DNA of 64,000 nt, taken from the NCBI GenBank assembly GCA_037389465.1, contig JAZARR010000088.1, positions 4,712,001 through 4,776,000 of the forward strand, read 5' to 3'. Positions within the stretch are counted from its first letter, which is position 1. Each line of letters starts with the position of its first letter. The stretch comes from Baylisascaris procyonis (taxonomy: Eukaryota; Nematoda; Chromadorea; Rhabditida; Ascarididae). The notes below the pieces were generated by a model, which made no database searches, had not been told where the DNA came from, and was given only the letters and a program-made list of their open reading frames with translations. The position numbers and the translations under genes are program-made. This document shows, piece after piece, positions 38,939 to 50,442 of this stretch.

Positions 38939-41900
38939 TCATCGAGATGTGCATAAACGTTCACGATTTATACGTGATGCAACTGCAGCCACCAGCGCCG
39001 CTCCACGACCACTGCCATCCTCGGAAAGCATAAGCTGATACTGCAAATCAAAATCACTTCATCAACTAGTTTTTGACGTGGGCTGCTTGGTTACGATGAA
39101 TTGTACGCATGCGTGTACTATTCAATTTAATTTCAATTACAACCCAGCAAAGGTTTCACTTCACTAGCGCGACTGGTAAACTCTGCGGTAATAAATTAAA
39201 CATCAAAAGTAGGAAAAATTTTCGTCGAAAATGACGAAAATAATTCAGACTGAAGGTAAGTCCTCCCCTCCCCTCCTCTCCCTTTCTCTCTGAATACCCA
39301 GTGATATTACTTCAAAAGCAAAACCGCTGGCAGACGACCATCTCAAAACCGTAGCAACTGGCTGCTGACAATTATTACGAATAATATTACAGCAGTAGTA
39401 GAAAGGAGACGGGAAACAGATGGCACAACTAAATAATGTACCCGAGAACATTGCTCCACCTCTCTCTCAATCCCTTCCCCGTCTCCTATTTCAACTGATC
39501 TTTAGAAATGCTTTGGGAAAAAAATTAGTGGATTTCATTTGAAGAAACTATTCTCATAAAATCTTTGCATTAGACATTACAGTATTGCTGAATATTTTTA
39601 TGTGCAGGCGAATAAGTAAAATTATGGATAACAACAGCAATAAAACCACAAACATTATACTTATTTCCCACGTAATTTGAACCATTGGGATGTTTTTAAA
39701 AAAACCTTAAAACAATCAAAAACTTTCTGGCAATTTTATGGTGCTGAAATTGTAGCAGTAAAATGAACTATAAGATTTTGCATAAAAGTTAATAACCTCA
39801 AGATTATTATCCAGGAGCGTGTCGATTTTCTGGTCGAGTAAACGGGGAAACGTTGGATGGAATCTATAAACGGATCCATCGACACCCACCGTAACGTATG
39901 GTACTTGCATTCGATTCAACAAAGTTGCGATGCCAGCCGCACAAAGGTACGCCGCTCTGAAATCAAATCGCAATCCCAATCCGACGCAAACAAACTGAAT
40001 ATAAACAAATCCATCATCAAGCGTGATCATATCACTTCCTTCCAGCACAAAGAGGCGATGAAAAATTTATCAGTAATAACAGACAGTAATTCGACTCTTC
40101 CCGGAGGAAAACGTCCTTTCTATCTCAAAAACGGCTTTTTGCATGAGAAATCCTCCTCTTCTAACTATGCTAAAGGAAGGGAGAGATGGAAAGAACTTTG
40201 GCTGCTCGCAATTATTAATCTAACAATCAAAGACTAACCATTAGCATATGCAAATGAAGGCCGGAAAACAGTATATAAAACTAATAGCTCAAAATAATTG
40301 AGAACGGAGGAGGAAAGAATTGGAGGCACTCACCTCCAATATGAGATGATTTACATACCATATTGGAAAATATGCTCACTATAAAGATTAATCAAAAATC
40401 ATTCTAGACTATAACGAAAAAAAAAAGCAACATCACAGACAACAAATTAAATATTAGCCGTACTAAAAATTTCTATCCTTTCGAAATTTCTCTTATTAAT
40501 TTTCGAGCGTTTTCTTTTCATTTATTATAATATATTCAATATAAAAAAAAAGAGAGAGCAATTCTTAAGTATAATTATTAAAAGAAACCTGGTGCTAATA
40601 AGCGAACATACATATGCGACATTTATGCAATCAGCAACCGAAACACGTTCAATACCAATATCTTCGAGAATTTGCATCGTCTTTTGGAATGTTCGATCTT
40701 CATCTTCTTGAAGATCACTACAATTTTCAAGCATTATCATCATCTATTCATTCATCAATAGAAATTCATAATCAAGCACTATACTTCCAATGGATAGGAA
40801 ATTATAATGCGCACTATACAAGTATAATGTCGCATTTTCATAAATCAACAAAACAATATGGAAGATTATCGCCTAGAAATTCCTCTATATTAGTTCATTT
40901 CCAATAAAATGTGCATTTTTCAACGATTATTCTTGTTTTAAATTAATAAATGAAAGAAGACAAAATAATATTATGGAATTTATATTTAACATTAAAGAAT
41001 TTAATATTTTCTTTAATGATTGATCGTCGATGAAAAATTAGAACCTTTCAATTTCAGAAACATATTTCGTCGGAAATGAATGCGGTTGTGAAATTGCCTC
41101 ATAATCACCATCGAATAGTAGTTTCTCATGTGCTAAATGAGTCAGAATCACACGTACCAATTCGCCCATATACATTCCCGAAATCATCTTCTCAAACCTG
41201 CAAAAAACAAAAAAAAAAACCATTAGTTATAGTCATACTTGATTGATATGATCAATAAAAATATTCAAAGCTAAATAAAACAAAATTAGCTTAGCCAGAA
41301 TAATCCACTAGTATAAAAATACCCGATTAGCATCAACAATAATGAAACAATCGTCACAGAGTGGAATGCCATTAAGAAAAACCAAACTTACTATCATTAG
41401 TGCTCAGGAAATGTTTAGTAAAACTCAAAAATGGGAATGAAAGAAATTTTTAGGAGCAAAAAATTTTGAAGTTATTTTCTATATTTAAGCGCAATATGTG
41501 TTTCTCGGAAAATCATATGGGAAATGTGCAATTAAACTGACAGCTGTTTGCCGGGATTGATTGAGTTCGCATCAACTTCATTATCGAACCGTGTCCTTAC
41601 GAATTCCAACACACCATCGTCACCGAATGCACCCCATTCCGTATTGATGATCATCTGTAACGTATAACAATCAATGCATGCGCGAATAAAAGTTAAAGTT
41701 TAAATTTTTATTCATTTATTCCATACAGCATCCAAGATGAATTGCGGTAATTACTACAGAAAAAAATTTAACTGTTGCATTTTTCATGACCAAAATTACA
41801 AAAAAAAAATCTAATGCAGAAAGAGAGCGTGAAAGGGGAAAAGGAAAGAACGAAAGAAAGAGAGGAAAATAGAAAAAAATACAGTAAGGAAGAGAAGAAA

Positions 41901-42758
41901 AAAAGTGGAAGCACGATATTCTTTGTGGAAAATGAATGAGTCCAAAAGGCTTACTTCATCAGGAAAGCCATCGTTTTCAAGATGCTCATCGGCAAGCTTC
42001 TCACATCGGTTGATTTTTTCCATGTAGCATGCATTTGTTCCAGTACCGACAATTATACCCACTTGACATGAGTTCTCTTTGAATGCGCATGCCATTAATG
42101 TACCTACTGTATCGTTGAGTACCGCCACAACGTCAATATCGATATCCTAAATGCAGTAATATCAGTTCATATTAAACGTTTTTCATTTACATTAGAAATC
42201 AACAAAAAATGCTCTCAGCAATAAATTTTGCTTTAGAGTATTCGTGTGAATGTGAAATAATCTTTTATTGGTGTCATGGCAACGCTGTAATGTCTAGTAC
42301 GATCTAAGATAAGAAAGTGATTTATAGAAGGAATACTAAATGAAAAAAAGAACAATTTTGATGCCAATGAAAATTTGCAAGCAAAATTTATTGTTGAAAA
42401 TGATCACAACACAACGTTTCGAGAATATTTCACTCGTTTATAGGATTATATCTCAAGCAAACTAATAGCATAATTCAAATGTTACCTTACGTCGTTGACA
42501 CGCTTCACGAAGTAGTGTTACAACATCTTTATCCTCAACCCCGCTTGCTTTAAATCCTTTCGTCCAGCTGATCAATTTTGCACATGTTAGACCTTCTTGC
42601 TTGCAAGGAAACGAGAATGTGAAGCCGAGAGGTAATTTCTCCGCGTTGAGTATGCCATTTTCTTCCATAAACCTAGCCAAACATTCCGCAATATGATCAA
42701 ATAACTGAAAAGGAATCCGTATTCAGACTTTTCGAAACAAAACCAAGCAGGAAATAAA

Positions 42759-42805
<47 letters not shown>

Positions 42806-44996
42806 TGTAAAATTCGAGCGAACCGATTCATGGTAAATCTTGAGCCAAAATTTATCTAAAAAGCCGAACTTGCAACAACTGTCAGCATTCTAGTATGCCT
42901 TCCAATTGTAAAATGAAAATGCACATTCAGTAAAGTAAAAATTGCCGGGTGGATATACTCTTTTGAATTCCGTTCCATATCTGATCTTATAAAATTTTTA
43001 TATTGGTTTCACGAATGCATCAACACGGTTTAGTGAATGAAGGTTACATTACCGCAGTGCCGGTGCCTTTCATTATGTGATCGGGAACTCGATAGATCTT
43101 CCCCGTCATATCAGCTTTATTGCCACTGAGTTTGATGAGTAAAACGCGAAAATTTGTTCCACCAAGATCCAACGCCAAAAAATCACCATGCTCAGTACCA
43201 TTGGGCACTGCACGCACATATGATGGCAACATTTTAATGGCAGCCGTTGACGCTATAATCATCACATGTCAAATATAACAAATTGAGGATATATTCAAAT
43301 ACTATATGCAAAACTCATCACCTTAAATCAAATTTTATCATTTAATTTTGAAGTTTACTATTTAATTTTTCTAATAGAAACTCCAATCAATCGATGCAAT
43401 ACTCTAAACGATTAATTTTGGCATTCAATTTAATTAAAAAAAAACAATCGATTGAACTTAAGTGGTTAATGAATTAGTGAGGCTCATCATTCGTTCTATG
43501 AATATAATTGCTTCATTGTTTCCGAAAAAAATCACCTATTTAAACACTTGGATTATTCGCTTCTATAGAATAGAGTAAAATTATGCAAGAATTCTTACAT
43601 ATAGCTATTCATACAAGCATTTCATGTTGATCTAACAAGTAACTACTCGTAAATATTATAAAATATTGCATATTTTGATGCAAAACTCTAAGTGAGCTTA
43701 GACATATTGCTAAATATCCCGATCACTACATTATCTCTACTGCTCATATAAATTGTTCCATTTTGAGTTTAAAATATTTAATTTGAAATGTTTTTTGATA
43801 ATAAATGTTAACTAAATACGTACCACCGTATGCATCTCGATCGTACTACCGTATGCATCAAAGGTCGCTACTATTATGCAAATTCTATGAGTGTATGAAT
43901 GACTTTTTGTTCAATCAGATCGCCGAAAAACACAAAGATCATTTCAGAGAACGAATAAAAACAAATGCACAATGATGTGACTGAATGAGCGTTAAGGCTT
44001 TAAGAGCTACTCTCCCTTTAATTAATCGGTGCTGCTTATCAACTAAAGAAACAAACTGAGCATTACTAAAAAAAAATTGTTTATACTATTCCGGAGTAGA
44101 AACATTTCACTCCACAATGAGTAACAATACCTGAGCAAAAAAATGCAGGTAGGTAATTACACTCACCTCTGTGAAACTCATTTAAAGCGCAACTCATATT
44201 AAAATAATGTCCCTAGAGAAAATCGAAAAAAAAATTTAATTAAAACAAAAAAAACGCCTAGAATTTTAAGCGAAGCCAACAAACCAGTTTCTTTTTTGAG
44301 CCCCTTCTCCATACTCTTCAATAATTGCCGCATCACTTCTCTTAACTTGTCATCCGATAATACCAAACATTCGCATATATCTTGAATCTAAAATTTTAGA
44401 AGAAAAAATAATACAATAACTTACGTAAGAAAATTGTTGAATTGAGAAAAAAGCTAACAAAAGCCAACCGATTCGGTTGAACGTTCGAAAAAATCTCAAC
44501 AATATTGTGATAGTGAGTGAAAATTTTCAAAGAAATTCAGTCAGTACGAATACGAAGAGTGAAAAATCGAAGTAGATAAGCAAATGCACTTGACGAAAAG
44601 TGCTCTTTATTTTGCTTTCTTGTTGCTTGAAAGCATGCTGCATGCATCTGAATTAGAATAAAATTCTGTTTTTTCGTTTATTAGACAGTTGGCCACAAAA
44701 CTGTTACCTTTATTATTCCCTTAGTTGGCCATAGGACTGTTACCTTTATTCCCTTCTAACAGTACAACAAAATATGCGCTAACAGTTAAATGTTTTTATA
44801 TTCTTTATGTAGTACGCATTTGGAACAAGTTGAAGCATATGTACTAGTCCCGTTGCTAACCCACACTTACCCGACGTGAACGATCAGCTTCAGGATTCGG
44901 AGCGGCAACCATAAGGAGGTTTCCGGCGAGTGCGTCATTAGCTTGCTTCTCGGTAACACGTAAATTTTCAAACGAGCTATCCAATTTCAGAAGCAT
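38939..44996 (-). CDS. hxk: Hexokinase (ATP:D-hexose 6-phosphotransferase)
   Basis: Ten exons in transcript order (44996-44871, 44387-44285, 43252-43053, 42704-42486, 42146-41955, 41654-41542, 41197-41045, 40717-40589, 39956-39797, 39040-38939) join in phase to give 498 residues, the size of a ~50-kDa single-domain hexokinase. It phosphorylates glucose to glucose 6-phosphate, the first step of glycolysis. Landmarks are [11 protein letters not shown] (103-113, phosphate 1), LGFTFSFPC (169-177) and WTKGFK (190-195, sugar binding), NDTVGT with the expected catalytic Asp at 228, [12 protein letters not shown] (248-259), [11 protein letters not shown] (284-294, glucose-binding Glu 286), [15 protein letters not shown] (319-333), [14 protein letters not shown] (435-448), and [11 protein letters not shown] (470-480). 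No membrane anchor is visible in this form. The ATG follows a strong acceptor ending at 45026. Two other N-termini are possible (separate entries). The gene is intact. Convergent with TSPO. Confidence 0.96.
42762..42804. repeat. (TA)n microsatellite in hexokinase intron
   Basis: About 21 uninterrupted TA dinucleotides between hexokinase exons 3 and 4. Confidence 0.95.
44167..44212 (-). CDS. hxk: Candidate alternative first exon of hexokinase
   Basis: On the minus strand an acceptor (gattttctctag) ends at 44213. An ATG at 44197 opens [10 protein letters not shown] and reaches a consensus donor (CACAGAG|gtgagt) in phase 1. That is exactly the phase needed to join hexokinase exon 3 at 43252, giving [20 protein letters not shown] and onward. 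Inserted as an internal exon after exon 2 it would instead meet a TAA at once, so it makes sense only as a trans-spliced alternative start. The product would lack the first ~77 residues (the N-terminal helix) but keep all catalytic motifs. RNA support is needed. Confidence 0.45.
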
Positions 44997-45042
44997 TGCA
45001 AATTGATTGTGCTTTGAAGTATTCACTGTTCAAGAGAAACGC
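44997..45042 (-). promoter_or_regulatory. Strong splice or trans-splice acceptor before hexokinase ATG
   Basis: The minus-strand sequence gtttctcttgaacag ends at 45026, 29 bases before the ATG at 44996. It either receives a spliced leader (498-residue form) or is joined in frame to the upstream exons at 46136-46794. Confidence 0.5.
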
Positions 45043-45774
45043 TTCTATACTGAAATGCGATCGGCGCAATTTTTTTTTGAACACCTATATAAAAACACTC
45101 AGACAAAATACACTATGAAAAATATATATAGAATATTTTCTATAAGAGGTAGTAGCTCATGTATCCTTCAAGAATTATTTGAAAAGTTTATGCGCATTTA
45201 AAACGATTCTATATCGATGTAAATGAGATAGGTTTCTATTTTAGAAGATTATCAATGAATTGGAATAAATCGAAATGGAAGATTTCTTTCATAAAAGGAT
45301 AATTAACAAGTAAAAAAATCGATACATTCAAAGAAAAACGAATTGTATGAAACGGATTCATCCTATTGCAAAAAGAAATTCGATTTTCTAAAGGAGAAAA
45401 ATGGATTTTTATTTTATGCAGCAACGAATTTGTTCAACCATTTCGACGAATTCTTTGATTTGTTTTATCGAAATAAATTGTATGCTATAAAATTTCTCAA
45501 TGATGAGTCATAAAATGGTTTGAAAAGATGGTGGGATGGAAGGATATCAGAACTAATAGCAAATGTTTGCTCTAACATAGAAATGTGTTATAAAAATATG
45601 TTTTTTTTTGTTTTGGCTAATATTTCTGAAGCGCACAGAATTACTCGAAAGCAAGTAATATCTAACGCCTATGTAAAGAAGACCACTCGGCTATAGATGA
45701 AACAGTAACAATGCGCCGTACAAAGGAAATCAATGAAGGACAAGAGCGTACGGGCAGATCAAATGACTGATGCC

Positions 45775-45820
45775 GCTAGCCTAGCTTGAGGCAAAATCGA
45801 GAGATGTAAAAGGGGTTAAT
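45775..45820 (+). repeat. Dispersed repeat, copy 1
   Basis: The sequence gctagcctagcttgaggc and the following block to ggggttaat resemble 63955-63995 (gctagcctgaggcagaatcg and onward to gggttgat). The shared order is gctagcc, tgaggca, aatcg, gag, tataaaagggg-like and ttaat/ttgat. Confidence 0.7.
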
Positions 45821-45857
45821 GTGTTCCTTATTAAATACAAAAGCATGAAGGGACTTT

Positions 45858-45897
45858 GAAGTGAATGATTTATAATCTATCATAGATCATTCACTTC
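45858..45897. repeat. Perfect 12-bp inverted repeat
   Basis: gaagtgaatgat at 45858-45869 is matched by atcattcacttc at 45886-45897 around a 16-base AT-rich loop. It lies in the 5' region of hexokinase. Confidence 0.85.
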
Positions 45898-46000
45898 TAT
45901 CAAATGTTATAAATGAATTTATGATCGTAAGGAAAGAAAAATGAATTAAGCGGCAAAGAAATGTTATTAAGTGATCCATTAGAGTGGAGGATAGAGAGAA

Positions 46001-46038
46001 GGGGGGGGGGGGGAGGGGGAGGAGGGAGGGGATGGGAG
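46001..46038 (+). repeat. Poly-G/purine tract
   Basis: Thirteen Gs followed by further G runs (5, 2, 3, 4, 3) separated by single As. Quadruplex-capable, and inside the putative hexokinase upstream intron. Confidence 0.85.
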
Positions 46039-46135
46039 GTACAACCGATCCAAAGTTCTTGAAGTTTCCAATCAGTTTTCTGCTGATAGCAATTTCTCTT
46101 GATGACGTGATTTCGATCTGAAGTTTAACACTCAC

Positions 46136-46794
46136 ATTCATCTCTGGTGAATTGCGTTTCTGATATGAATTCTGCAGAACAACAACAACAACAACAAAAA
46201 AAAAAAACCCCCTCTCAAATTGGACTCAACGACAGCTTAGAAACTAATTTCGAATTCACGATCCACTAATGCACTCCACCAATTTCTGAGTGCATATAAA
46301 ACGAATAATAGTCACTTAATATATTTTTCATTCAATACGTTCACATTAGCAATTGATTTTTCTTTTCTTTTCATTATACCCTAATTATATTGTTTAATGA
46401 GAAAAATATGCCTGAAACAAAGCAAATAAGGTGGCAATGAGCAAATGGAATGTCTAAAAAGAATCAATGGAAATTCTTCCGAGACATGCTACTTTAAATG
46501 TAAATCTCAACGGAAATGATGATTAGAAAGTAAAACAACACCGATATATCGTCAATTAATAAGCAATATTACTATAATATTTGCGCTCTCTATGCAAAGA
46601 TCGCTTATGCTTTTATCTTTAATAGTAAAGAAAACTAACGCATAAATTTTTCTAATATTACTATCGTAGAAAATGAATAATATATGAGAGAAAAGATGAG
46701 CGTAAAAAAAAAGCAATTACTTACTTTCACGTCTAAAATTACAATTAAATTGATAAAATTGTAAAGAATTTGCTGGAACGATTGCTATTGCCAT
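46136..46794 (-). CDS. hxk: Candidate upstream coding exons of a longer hexokinase isoform
   Basis: Two candidate exons lie upstream: 46794-46725 (ATG, 23 codons plus one base, donor gtaagt) and 46171-46136 (36 bases, acceptor ttctgcag, donor gtgagt). Joined to the hexokinase exon at its acceptor (45025), every split codon is completed and the frame stays open. The N-terminus would read MAIAIVPANSLQFYQF and onward for 45 residues, then the internal Met of the 498-residue form, 543 residues in all. An in-frame TGA lies just before the ATG. The agreement of phases at three independent junctions is the main support. The extension has no recognised domain; its start is hydrophobic and could affect localisation, which is inference. 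Confidence 0.45.
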
Positions 46795-49700
46795 TGCGAG
46801 CGATCACAAATTGTACTGAATGAATGAATGCATTAAATAATGGGCGAAAAACAGCACAAAATAGAGCGATTGTCTCGAAAAAGGAAACGTAATTCAATCA
46901 TGCGAAGATATTAGCTTAATCGATGTGAACACTTCGTGCGCAAAATAAACGTTCACACTGACCGCAGAGAAACGAAGAATGTCATTATTAAGGCGGTCAT
47001 TTAACAACGAAATCACGTTAAGACATCTCAGCACTTTGCAGCAACGGATGACATATTTCTCTGCTGATGTGAATTTCAAGGGCATTATTTGTTGTCTTTG
47101 TATTTCGTGTTGAAAGAATTTTAGTGAAAATAAGAGACGATCGCTCAACAATATTTTTAGCGAGTTGAGAACACTTTTAAAGGCTCAAAAGGAACTATAA
47201 ACCTTATTACATTTATATAATAAAAATGGTAGAGAAACAAGAATCAAGGTATGCCATCGACCACCTTTTTCAATATATAGTGAGTGGGAAGCTAAAAGTT
47301 CTCGTAATCAGGAAGAGGAAAAGCAAATAAGCATTCTAGCAATAGAATATTTTATCCTAGTTTGCCTCATTTCGTCGCTAATCTATACTCTCAATTTAGC
47401 GATAAACTCTTTGCAAAAATGCTTGCAAAGAATAATATCAATGATTCAATTGCAACGAGCTGGAAAGCGATAAGAGAAACGGTGTGAAAAAAACTTGGTA
47501 TGTTTACATAAAAAGGTATGCTAAAATCAACATTCAACAATTTCAATAGCCTATGATTGTCTACAATCAACATCAAACGGCCAGGTTAAATAACACACCA
47601 AACGGCGGTTCGATTACTCAAAACGTAATATGCGTAAAGAAACGTTCTGATTCAGCGCATCTCAATAGGCGCAGGTAAGTGGAAAAATGACGTCACTGTT
47701 CGCAGCCTCTTTCGTAATGAATCGTCACCGCCACCACGTGGCAGGAAATTTGTGAATACTGTTTACTTGAAATAAAACAGAGAAATTCGCCACGAAGATA
47801 TGCTAATTTGAGTTCCTTTCAAGCATAATTTTACTGCTAATGACAATTGCTTTATTGCTTTCAATAACTAATAAAATCAATTTCAATCAATATAAATAGC
47901 GACTGTAGAAAAATGAGTTATATTTATATTACCTAAACCGTAATATAAGCGTTAGTAAATGGTTAACGTAGATGAACAAAAAAAAAAAAACAACCGAATA
48001 ATTTTCACGTAATTTGTGTAAAATACCGTAATCAGTCAAGTGGACATCAACTACGTCATAAAATATTCGCAAATTTGATCGCTATAATTGATATGCTATC
48101 GTTTCATGTTTAGTTCAAGCTTTACTTTAAATATTGTAATGAGAATAGCATTAACTATGACCGCATAAAGAATGACCATCACATTAAACTAAGAGTATTA
48201 AAACTGCTAGATGGTGAAGAGCAACGAAACACAGCTAGCTGCTATATAAGAGACGGCATCGATTTGCGTTGATTGGGTATAAGGGTGCAGAAAGCGGATG
48301 ATGCGCGTCCGTCCTCTTTATAGACGAACAGCTGCCTTAAAATGGCGGACGCTCTCTTGCATATATACATAAAAAAAAAAAAGGGAACGCGATTGAAGGC
48401 GAGATCATCCATTACGATTTCATTTCATTTTTTTTTTTTTTTGTTGCTGGGCAATGAATAATTCCATTTTGTATTATTCATGTTCTGTATGATTCTTTCG
48501 TGAAAACTCGTTGATTAAATTGTGAACAATATTCAGATAAGAGGTACAACTTCATGTTTGCATATCATTGGGATTTTTTTTTTCTTTTGCAGCGAACTGC
48601 AAATTGACAAAGAAGTTAGCTTGCAATCAGTTTCAAAAAAAAAAAAAAAAATGGCAGAAACAATATGCTAATAAAAGAAACGAGATGAAAAATATAACAG
48701 ACGACCGACCCGTTTCTAAGGAAATCATAGAAAGCTATAAAATAATATTGGTTAGTTGGTATGCTTGTAATTTCGCTTCTTTTTGTAAATTACGACTATG
48801 TGAATTATAATGTATTCTCATCTACAAGCTCGAAAGATTCATAAATTTTATGCAACTGAAATATAATACATTCAAAATTAAGTAAATCTAATGGTAAAAT
48901 TATAGCACTATTATGAATAAAACGCTACGCCTCTTGGGTTAGAATATGGACTATATATATAGACAATAAAAACTCCAACTTTAATAGCAGAAAAGGCCTC
49001 AATTATCCGACAATAAGCATAAATTCGAAACAAATTCACTAAATATTTGACAAATAGTGTTTCGAGGGAACGTTTAGCAAGTGAATACAGAATGGCGATA
49101 AAGCTGAATATCTGCGCTTATTCGATGAAGACAAAATTAGATATAATTATTCGAATAGTAGAAGTTAATATCCGCTTAAATCTCTGCAAATGGCGCAATT
49201 AACCTGTGCAAACTATGCAGTTACCTGTGCATCAGTTTTTTTTTTTTGCTGCTACGATAGCGACCGAAATGACGTAGTTGTCAGTTCGCTTCGTTGCAAC
49301 AACCTGTTGTTCACTGAATCACTTTACTTTGTGTTAGAGAACTCGCTCTTCGATGGCTACCGTATTTCTTCTATTCGATTTTTAACTGTAGGGTGAAAAA
49401 TATGCAAAACAAACATATTCTAAAGAAGAGACAGTCACCTAAATCAAAATCTTTGGAATATAAGATTTGATTAGTGTAACTCTAGTCTAGGATATAGTAT
49501 AGAGCTATAGAGCTCTTTGGAAATCAAAAGCTAAGTATTTCAAGCACTAGGTGGAACAGTGAAATAGTATAGCTCTAGTAGACCGATAGTTAGCGAACGG
49601 CACTAAGGAGACTGCCTAAAACAATTTTAAAAAAGCTGGTTATGGGTGAGCAATAATTTAGCACGATATAACGTGGTTTCGCACTTTAAATAGCCACTTT

Positions 49701-50080
49701 AAGATATTGTTTTATTTTTATAACAGAGACAAATGACGTCACTGGTGGGTGGGCCGGGGACAAGACGATAAACGAAAGGCTGATAGCGTTTAAAAAAAAA
49801 AAAGACAATTCAAAGTCAGCAAAGGTGATGAGTCGACTTTGTTCGATGCTCAAAGATAAAATTGATAAGAATAACCATTAATTGTCTAGCAAAATGTTGC
49901 GTTGAATATGCGAATTCTGCTCTGCGCAAGAATAAGGTGATGCTTGTGCGCTCAAATTTGTGTTTTTAAAGCGTATTATAGGGACGTCATGCTTATGCTC
50001 AGTTGTGCATGTGCACGCGCTTAGTTTTGTAGACAGCCAGTTTTATAGTTTCAACTCGAGAACCATCGAAGTAGTATTGA
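46795..50080. other. AT-rich intergenic region upstream of hexokinase
   Basis: No supported gene. Short open frames on both strands lack splice context. A GC-richer patch at about 48290-48360 includes aaaATGGCGGACGCTC on the plus strand, a good start context, but the frame runs into poly-A and gives no recognisable protein. A or T runs occur at about 48370, 48430 and 48636-48650. Confidence 0.45.
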
Positions 50081-50397
50081 GAAATTACGTGGGTGAAAAG
50101 GCACCTAAAAAGAAATTGCGTGGGTGAAAAGGCACCTAAAAAGAAATTGCGTGGGTGAAAAGGCACCTAAAAAGAAATTGCGTGGGTGAAAAGGCACCTA
50201 AAAAGAAATTGCGTGGGTGAAAAGGCACCTAAAAAGAAATTGCGTGGGTGAAAAGGCACCTAAAAAGAAATTGCGTGGGTGAAAAGGCACCTAAAAAGAA
50301 ATTGCGTGGGTGAAAAGGCACCTAAAAAGAAATTGCGTGGGTGAAAAGGCACCTAAAAAGAAATTGCGTGGGTGAAAAGACACTTATAAAGGCACCT
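50081..50397 (+). repeat. 31-bp minisatellite, about ten copies
   Basis: Units start at 50081, 50112, 50143, 50174, 50205, 50236, 50267, 50298, 50329 and 50360. Each begins gaaattgcgtgggtgaaaag and continues gcacctaaaaa. The first copy has ATTACG instead of ATTGCG and the last degenerates (acacttataaa); the middle copies look identical. There are no spacers, so this is not CRISPR. Confidence 0.98.
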
Positions 50398-50431
50398 ACA
50401 AATTTACGCACTACTGCAGTGGGGAGAGTTT

Positions 50432-50442
50432 GGGGGGGGGGG
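50432..50442 (+). repeat. Poly-G tract (11 bases)
   Basis: Run of 11 Gs just downstream of the minisatellite. Confidence 0.85.

Larger units (their letters stand above)
45043..46135. other. Intron or upstream region of hexokinase
   Basis: No independent gene. It holds a dispersed element (45775-45820), a 12-bp perfect inverted repeat (45858-45897), and a purine tract (46001-46038). The minus-strand open frame at 45887-46141 mostly translates the purine tract. Confidence 0.5.

Noticed and set aside
39857..40237. 126-codon plus-strand frame
   Set aside because: Shadow of hexokinase exon 9 on the opposite strand.
45887..46141. 84-codon minus-strand frame upstream of hexokinase
   Set aside because: Its middle is the translated purine tract (PPLPPPPF); only the first bases coincide with the candidate 36-base exon, in a different frame.
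48340..48420. Good start context aaaATGGCGGACGCTC
   Set aside because: The frame runs into poly-A and then T-rich sequence; no donor and no recognisable protein.
50081..50397. CRISPR-like regular repeats
   Set aside because: Copies are directly abutting with no spacers, in a eukaryotic genome; this is a minisatellite.
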